NCBI GenBank assembly: GCA_015863215.1
Contig: JACBXN010000003.1
Span: 1-57,506 of the forward strand
Length of the DNA: 57,506 nucleotides
Source: Aerococcaceae bacterium DSM 111176
Lineage (GTDB): Bacteria > Bacillota > Bacilli > Lactobacillales > Aerococcaceae
Direction of reading: 5' to 3'
Of the stretch, positions 52,808 to 57,506 are shown one piece after another. Made by a program: the position numbers and the translations under genes. A model generated the notes under the pieces. It was given only the letters and a program-made list of their open reading frames with translations. It had not been told where the DNA came from and did no database searches. Numbering within the stretch: the first letter of the stretch is position 1; each line of letters opens with the position of its first letter.

Positions 52808-53797
52808 CTAAACTAATCCCATCTCAATCAACTTCTCAGCGATTTGAACTGAGTTTGTTGCGGCACCTTTACGTAAGTTGTCCGCAACCACAAACATATT
52901 CAATCCATTTTCGATTGAGTTATCACGGCGAACGCGGCCGACAAATACTTCGTCTTTACCTTCCGCTTCATTTTGTAATGGGTAGCGGTTGTTTTTGATG
53001 TCGTCGATAATCACAACACCTGGTAACGCACCGATTTCGTCGCGAACCGTGTCTACATCAAATGGTTTTTCTGTTTCGATATTGATTGAAACAGCGTGAC
53101 CTGTTTTGATTGGCACACGAACACACGTTGCAGTAACATTCACATCGTAGTCATTTAAGATTTTGTGTGTTTCGTTGATCATTTTCTCTTCTTCTTTCGT
53201 GTAGCCATTGTCTAGGAACACGTCGATTTGAGGAATGACTGTTTCGCGAATTGGGTATTGGAAATTGTTTGTTGTGTTGTTTTCCAAATCTTCAATCCCA
53301 GCACGTCCCGCACCTGAAACGGCTTGGTATGTGTTATACACAATGCGTTTAATGCCGTACTTTTCATGAATTGGCGCAATTGGGACAACCGATTGGATTG
53401 TTGAACAGTTCGGGTTCGCGATCACTTTATCTTCCGTTGTTAAAATTTTCCCGTTAATTTCTGGGACAATTAATTTTTTGTCGTCGTCCATACGGAACGC
53501 TGACGAGTTATCAATCACGAAAACGCCATTAGCAGCAGCGATTGGCGCGAATTTCTTCGACGTTTCTCCGCCGGCTGAGAAAATAGCAATTTGAATTGGG
53601 GCAGCAAGCGACTCTTCCGTTAATTCCTCGATGACAACGTCTTCACCTTTGAAAGGCACAGTTTTCCCTGCAGAGCGTGCACTTGCGAACAATTGTAACT
53701 TGCTTACTGGAACGCCACGTTCTTCGAGCACTTCCACGATCGTTCTCCCGACAACGCCCGACGCGCCGACAACAGCAATATGATATCCATTTGACAT
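52808..53797 (-). CDS. asd: aspartate-semialdehyde dehydrogenase
   Basis: Reduces aspartyl phosphate to aspartate semialdehyde, the branch precursor for lysine/DAP, threonine and methionine. 329 residues: NADP loop GASGVVG at 11-17, catalytic C131 in ANPNCST, YQAVSGAGRAG, and the His in the RVPIKTGHAVSINIE stretch. Divergent from the lysA-dapA-dapB operon it feeds. It has its own terminator. Start after AAGGAGTAG on the minus strand. Confidence 0.96.
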   Translation of the reverse strand: MSNGYHIAVVGASGVVGRTIVEVLEERGVPVSKLQLFASARSAGKTVPFKGEDVVIEELTEESLAAPIQIAIFSAGGETSKKFAPIAAANGVFVIDNSSAFRMDDDKKLIVPEINGKILTTEDKVIANPNCSTIQSVVPIAPIHEKYGIKRIVYNTYQAVSGAGRAGIEDLENNTTNNFQYPIRETVIPQIDVFLDNGYTKEEEKMINETHKILNDYDVNVTATCVRVPIKTGHAVSINIETEKPFDVDTVRDEIGALPGVVIIDDIKNNRYPLQNEAEGKDEVFVGRVRRDNSIENGLNMFVVADNLRKGAATNSVQIAEKLIEMGLV

Positions 53798-53927
53798 TTT
53801 ATCTACTCCTTATTTACATTCATCTCTTGATAAGAATATTCTACCTTTAAAAGTACGGATAATTGCGCCAAAAGTCAAGTATAAAATGAGAAGTATGATA
53901 AAAAAATGAGAATCTAAACCATTTACG

Positions 53928-53955
53928 TTGAATTAAACGCCAATTATGTTATAGT
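53928..53955 (+). promoter_or_regulatory. lysA operon promoter
   Basis: TTGAAT (53928-53933), 16-bp spacer, TATAGT (53950-53955), just ahead of the riboswitch. Confidence 0.65.
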
Positions 53956-53969
53956 TGAGATAGATATTT

Positions 53970-54183
53970 AAAAAGGTATTGTGCGAGGCGCAAATGACAA
54001 GAGTAACTCTGATGAGTGAAAGGGGATTTTGCCGAAACAGTCAATCTGTTGGGGGCTAGTTGAATAAATTAGTCACTGTTATTGTTAATTTGCCGATTAA
54101 CAATATGTACAATCAATTACCGGGCAAAAGGATAATCCAGTTAATGGTGCCACGAACCTTTTGTTCGCTGGCACTATTTTTTT
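53970..54183 (+). promoter_or_regulatory. lysine riboswitch (L box)
   Basis: Hallmarks in order: GTGCGAGGCGCAA, GAGTAACTCTGATGAGTGAAAGG (as GAGTAAC..GAAAGGGG), GCCGAAACAGTC, GGGGGCTAG, and the lower stem closing near ACCGGGCAAAAGG. It ends in the terminator GTGCCA-CGAAC-ctttt-GTTCG-c-TGGCAC followed by TATTTTTTT (54147-54183). Lysine binding should favour termination and shut off lysA-dapA-dapB. Confidence 0.9.
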
Positions 54184-54195
54184 AGGAGATGAACT

Positions 54196-55494
54196 ATGAG
54201 ATTAGAAAATTATCAAATGATTCAAGGTGATGTACTGACACATCGCGGCCATAGCTATGAAGAAATGGCGCAAACGTATCAGACGCCATTATATATTTTT
54301 GACGAAACGTCATTTATCGACCGTGTTGAAGGATACCGCGAGGGTTTAAAGTCAACTAAATTCGAATCGGAGGTACTTTATGCGTCGAAAGCCTTACTTA
54401 CCAAAGAAATCGCACGATTAATTGCGAAATTAGACATTGGTCAAGACGTTGTTTCCGCGGGTGAAATCTATGCGGGGATGGCTGGCGGAGTTGATGCGGG
54501 GCGCATGTATTTCCACGGGAATAACAAGACGAATGATGAATTGGTTTACGCGTTGCAGCAAGGTGTTGGGACGATTGTGGTTGATAATCATCAAGAGGCT
54601 GGACGGATCAATGAAATTGCCGGAAGTGTAGCGAGTGATTTTAAACAGAAAGTCTTGCTCCGTGTGAATCCAGGAGTTGAGGCGCATACGCATGAATATA
54701 TTGTGACGGCGACGAATGATTCGAAGTTCGGGGAAAATATTCATGATCCTGAAATTAACAACTATATTGAGTCAATGATGGCGATGGAAAATCTTAATTT
54801 TGTTGGTTTCCATAGTCATATTGGAAGTCAGATTTTTGACCAAGAGTCATTTTTAAAGGCGAGTCATGCGCTGATTGATTTTGCCAAAACAGTAAAAGAG
54901 GATCTAGGCATGAAAATTACCGAATTGAATTTCGGTGGTGGATTTGGGGTTTACTATACCGAAGCCGATACGCCATTTGATGTGGTGGAGTACTTGCCGA
55001 AATTTGTCAAAGAAATTGAAGTCAGCATTGAAGAAGCGGGTCTGCCGATTGAAAAAATTTCGATTGAACCAGGGCGTTCTTTAGTTAATGCTTCAGGAAG
55101 TACGCTTTACCGTGTAGGTGACTTGAAGGGAACATTATCTGGTAAAGAATATGCCTTTGTTGATGGGGGTATGACGGACAACATTCGTCCAGCTTTATAT
55201 CAAGCTGAATACGAAGGGGCGATTGTGAATAAGATTACTGAGGAGTCAACGACGACCTATACAATTGCAGGAAAAGCATGTGAATCTGGCGATAAAATTA
55301 TTGAAGGCATTGAATTACCTCAAGCAGAAACTGGGGATTTACTATTAGTCAATGGGACGGGTGCTTACAATTTCTCAATGGCGAGTAATTATAACTACAT
55401 CCCACGCCCAGCAATGGTGCATGTTACGGATGATGCGGTGAAGTTAACGGTGAAACGCGATACGTTTGAAGATTTAGTCAATAATCAATTATAG
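54196..55494 (+). CDS. lysA: diaminopimelate decarboxylase
   Basis: PLP enzyme making lysine from meso-DAP. 432 residues: PLP Lys K65 in LYASKALLT, HSHIGSQIFD, NFGGGFGVYY, EPGRSLVNASG and CESGDKI with the catalytic Cys. First gene of the lysine-riboswitch operon. AGGAGATG ribosome site. Placing lysA before dapA/dapB couples lysine drain and DAP supply under one signal. Confidence 0.96.
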   Translation: MRLENYQMIQGDVLTHRGHSYEEMAQTYQTPLYIFDETSFIDRVEGYREGLKSTKFESEVLYASKALLTKEIARLIAKLDIGQDVVSAGEIYAGMAGGVDAGRMYFHGNNKTNDELVYALQQGVGTIVVDNHQEAGRINEIAGSVASDFKQKVLLRVNPGVEAHTHEYIVTATNDSKFGENIHDPEINNYIESMMAMENLNFVGFHSHIGSQIFDQESFLKASHALIDFAKTVKEDLGMKITELNFGGGFGVYYTEADTPFDVVEYLPKFVKEIEVSIEEAGLPIEKISIEPGRSLVNASGSTLYRVGDLKGTLSGKEYAFVDGGMTDNIRPALYQAEYEGAIVNKITEESTTTYTIAGKACESGDKIIEGIELPQAETGDLLLVNGTGAYNFSMASNYNYIPRPAMVHVTDDAVKLTVKRDTFEDLVNNQL

Positions 55495-55505
55495 GAGGAA
55501 CAAAT

Positions 55506-56405
55506 ATGTCACATATTTATACAGGTTCGGGCGTTGCGATCATTACGCCATTTATTGAAGGAACACGTGAAATTGATTGGAACGCGTTTCGTAATTTACT
55601 TGATTTCCACTTAGAACATAAAACGGATGCGTTAATCGTAGCTGGGACAACCGGTGAAGCGTCAACGGTTACAGACGAGGAACAAATTCAACAAATTAAA
55701 TTTGCCGTTGACCACGTTGCTGGACGCAAGCCAGTCATCGCGGGGACAGGGATTAACGATACCATGCACTCCATTCGTTTAAGCCAAGCAGCGGAAGCAG
55801 CTGGCGCGGATGCATTACTAATCGTAACGCCATACTATAACAAAGCCAATGATGAAGGTCTGATGACGCATTTCAAAATGATCGCGGATAGTGTCAACAT
55901 TCCGATTATTTTATACAATGTGCCAGGACGTACAAATGTGACGATTCGCCCAGAACAAGTGGCGGAGTTAGCAAAAGTCGACAACATTGTTGCCTTAAAA
56001 GACGCAGTTGGCGATTTAGATTACACGAAAGCAGTCATTGATTTAGTGGACGAAGACTTCGCGATCTATTCAGGTAACGATGATTTAAACTTAGACATCG
56101 TTAAATTAGGTGGTCACGGTGCGATTTCGGTTACAGCGAATGTGATGCCAGATGAAGTGCATGACGTGATGGCATTATACACTGATGGAAAAGTTGACGA
56201 AGCGGACGCATTGAATGCTGAATTGGCGGGAATCAACGACGACTTATTCTTAGAAGCAAATCCAATTCCGGTGAAATATATTGCGCATAAATTAGGTTGG
56301 TGTGATTTAGAATACCGCCTACCACTAGCAAAACCATCTGCGCCAGTTCAAGAACAATTGGACGGCTACATTGCTGGTTTAGCTGATAGCTACACAGCGA
56401 AATAA
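55506..56405 (+). CDS. dapA: 4-hydroxy-tetrahydrodipicolinate synthase
   Basis: Condenses pyruvate with aspartate semialdehyde. 299 residues, TIM barrel: TTGE at 48-51, Y137 in YNVPGR, Schiff-base K165 in VALKDAVGD, and SGNDDLNL. AGGAGGAACAA ribosome site; starts 11 bp after lysA. Substrate comes from the divergent asd gene. Confidence 0.96.
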   Translation: MSHIYTGSGVAIITPFIEGTREIDWNAFRNLLDFHLEHKTDALIVAGTTGEASTVTDEEQIQQIKFAVDHVAGRKPVIAGTGINDTMHSIRLSQAAEAAGADALLIVTPYYNKANDEGLMTHFKMIADSVNIPIILYNVPGRTNVTIRPEQVAELAKVDNIVALKDAVGDLDYTKAVIDLVDEDFAIYSGNDDLNLDIVKLGGHGAISVTANVMPDEVHDVMALYTDGKVDEADALNAELAGINDDLFLEANPIPVKYIAHKLGWCDLEYRLPLAKPSAPVQEQLDGYIAGLADSYTAK

Positions 56406-56416
56406 GAGGTGCCAGC

Positions 56417-57184
56417 ATGAAAATTATTTTAGTAGGTTCAAGTGGCGCAATGGGGCAGACGATTTTGAATTTGGTAGAGGGTTCAGACCGTCATCAAGTC
56501 GTGGCTGGTGTCCAAGAAGAGGCTTCAACTGAAGGTGCAATTCCATTTTTTGCCTCGTTCGATGATTTGTATGATGCTGAGATTTCTGCCGATGTTATTA
56601 TTGACTTCTCACATGTTTCATTAACCGACGCGATGATCGACTTTGCGGTTAAGAGTAAGTTGCCTGTCATGTTAGCAACTACGGGTCAAAATGAAGACCA
56701 AGAAGCAAATATTGAAGCGGCAAGCCAGAGTATCGCCATCTTAAATGCGCATAATACCAGTATTGGTGTGAACGTGATGGAACATATCGTTGGTGAAATG
56801 ACGAAAATTTTATACCCATTAGGTTACGACATTGAAATTATCGAAAAACACCACCGCCACAAAAAAGATGCCCCAAGTGGTACGGCGGTGATGTTGAAAG
56901 ACTCAATTGTCGAAAATATGTCAGAAGAAGCTGACATTAATCACGGCCGTAGTGGCTTAGGCGAACCACGCCGCCATGAAGAAATTGGGATCCACGCAAT
57001 CCGCGGTGGGGATATTGTTGGTGAACATACCGTGTTATTTGCCAACAACCAAGAAGTGTTGGAATTAAAACATAGTGCCGGTTCGAAAGACATCTTTGCC
57101 AAAGGTGCTATAACAGGCGCGGAATTCCTAGTAGATGCCGCACCTGGTTTATATTCAATGACTGATGCGTTGAGTGAATTGTAG
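56417..57184 (+). CDS. dapB: 4-hydroxy-tetrahydrodipicolinate reductase
   Basis: Reduces HTPA to tetrahydrodipicolinate with NAD(P)H. 255 residues: GSSGAMGQ at 7-14, ATTGQ at 87-91, and EKHHRHKKDAPSGTA at 143-157 with the catalytic His/Lys. Ends normally. AAGAGGTG ribosome site, 11 bp after dapA. The later DAP genes (dapD/E or ddh type) are not in the window. Confidence 0.96.
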   Translation: MKIILVGSSGAMGQTILNLVEGSDRHQVVAGVQEEASTEGAIPFFASFDDLYDAEISADVIIDFSHVSLTDAMIDFAVKSKLPVMLATTGQNEDQEANIEAASQSIAILNAHNTSIGVNVMEHIVGEMTKILYPLGYDIEIIEKHHRHKKDAPSGTAVMLKDSIVENMSEEADINHGRSGLGEPRRHEEIGIHAIRGGDIVGEHTVLFANNQEVLELKHSAGSKDIFAKGAITGAEFLVDAAPGLYSMTDALSEL

Positions 57185-57203
57185 AATTTTTAAAAGTATA
57201 GTA

Positions 57204-57249
57204 CCCCCCGCTCTGGACAGCAATAGTTGTCTCGGGCGGGGGTTTTGTT
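57204..57249 (+). terminator. terminator of lysA-dapA-dapB operon
   Basis: CCCCCGC..GGACA / TGTCT..GGCGGGGG hairpin followed by TTTTGTTG. Confidence 0.85.
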
Positions 57250-57324
57250 GTATTTGCAGAAAAGAGATTTACCAAGCGTACAAACTTTATGTGTTTTAGA
57301 CCCAAAGTTTTTACAAACTCCACC

Positions 57325-57378
57325 CAGCATCCAACTACAAACAGTGGAATTAAAAGGAAAGAGTCGCGGACGCGACTC
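57325..57378 (+). repeat. modular dispersed element, copy 7 (flank and module A)
   Basis: Module A GAGTCGCG-ga-CGCGACTC (57361-57378) with the conserved left flank AGCATCCAACTACAAAC and GGAATTAAAAGGAAA. B and C are absent; a different hairpin follows. Confidence 0.8.
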
Positions 57379-57393
57379 CCAGACCGTAGACAA

Positions 57394-57428
57394 ACCCGAG
57401 TTGAAGCTCATTCAACTCGGGTATTTTG
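57394..57428 (+). terminator. terminator-like hairpin after element 7
   Basis: ACCCGAGTTGAA-gctca-TTCAACTCGGGT followed by ATTTTG. Confidence 0.7.
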
Positions 57429-57456
57429 TTGATTAAAATTAATATTGGCATACAAA

Positions 57457-57482
57457 TAAAAAAACGAAGCCTATTAGCCTCG
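57457..57482 (-). terminator. minus-strand terminator of a gene beyond the window
   Basis: On the minus strand CGAGGC-taatag-GCTTCG is followed by TTTTTTTATTT, implying a gene transcribed leftward from outside the right edge. Confidence 0.6.
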
Positions 57483-57506
57483 ATTATCTAGTAGTATTGC
57501 GAGTTT

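Noticed and set aside
8000-57500. Other long antisense frames inside zwf, valS, ppdK, alaS and the SBP genes
   Set aside because: Shadow frames of strongly biased coding sequence; no start signals and the sense genes are certain.

Overview
The window looks like a chromosomal segment of a low-GC, monoderm lactic-acid-type Firmicute. The evidence is the Lactobacillales-style gene content (CcpN/PpsR/PPDK, LiaFSR, MreBCD, IreB-RuvX-YrzB, MltG, CshB), AGGAGG ribosome sites, frequent TTG/GTG starts, T-boxes and a lysine riboswitch. I favour a member of Aerococcaceae or a near relative, but the sequence alone does not settle the genus. No rRNA, tRNA, phage or CRISPR locus is visible. Only a 20-codon fragment at the left edge looks transposase-like.

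Layout: 0-14 kb carries plsC (-), a secreted glutaminyl cyclase with tgt and yajC, an MhqN-like nitroreductase behind an MhqR-type operator, SOS-box-controlled dinB, ytoI-nrnA, zwf (-), cshB, a surface CAP-domain protein with an Asp/Trp repeat, and an esterase (-). 14-23 kb carries T-box-valS, folC, radC, csp with a 178-bp repeat cluster, and mreBCD. 23-36 kb carries an arginine-type T-box in front of two binding proteins and one permease (no ATPase), an orphan branched-chain amino-acid binding protein behind a Leu/Ile leader-peptide attenuator, kdgT (-), UPF0316, a Cof hydrolase, T-box-alaS and putP. 36-45 kb carries the ppdK, ccpN-ppsR module (-) and ireB-ruvX-yrzB, mltG, udk and greA. 45-57.5 kb carries liaFSR, a HesB-like protein, an aldehyde dehydrogenase, a secreted unknown protein, asd (-) and riboswitch-controlled lysA-dapA-dapB.

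The genes are mostly ordinary; the intergenic DNA is not. Almost every long gap contains (i) a locus-specific array of inverted repeats in which arm sequence differs from locus to locus, but most arrays share the same geometry: short stems around a 13-17-nt loop and a repeat period of 41 bp or 51-53 bp, one helical turn apart; (ii) a modular dispersed element of up to three palindromes in fixed order (A = GAGTCGC..GCGACTC, B = CTTTTAGGC-type, C = GTCAATTTC..GAAATTGAC), about 39 bp centre to centre; and (iii) hairpin elements with apparent compensatory base changes, plus one roughly 175-nt, multi-helix RNA-like structure upstream of liaFSR. These are the best candidates for something undescribed.

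Functionally, amino-acid supply is tightly sensed: T-boxes for Val, Ala and (inferred) Arg, a ribosome-stalling attenuator for Leu/Ile, and a lysine riboswitch. A second theme is the pyruvate/PEP switch: ppdK, its kinase/phosphorylase PpsR, and CcpN, with a repeated palindrome around the ppdK and ccpN control regions.
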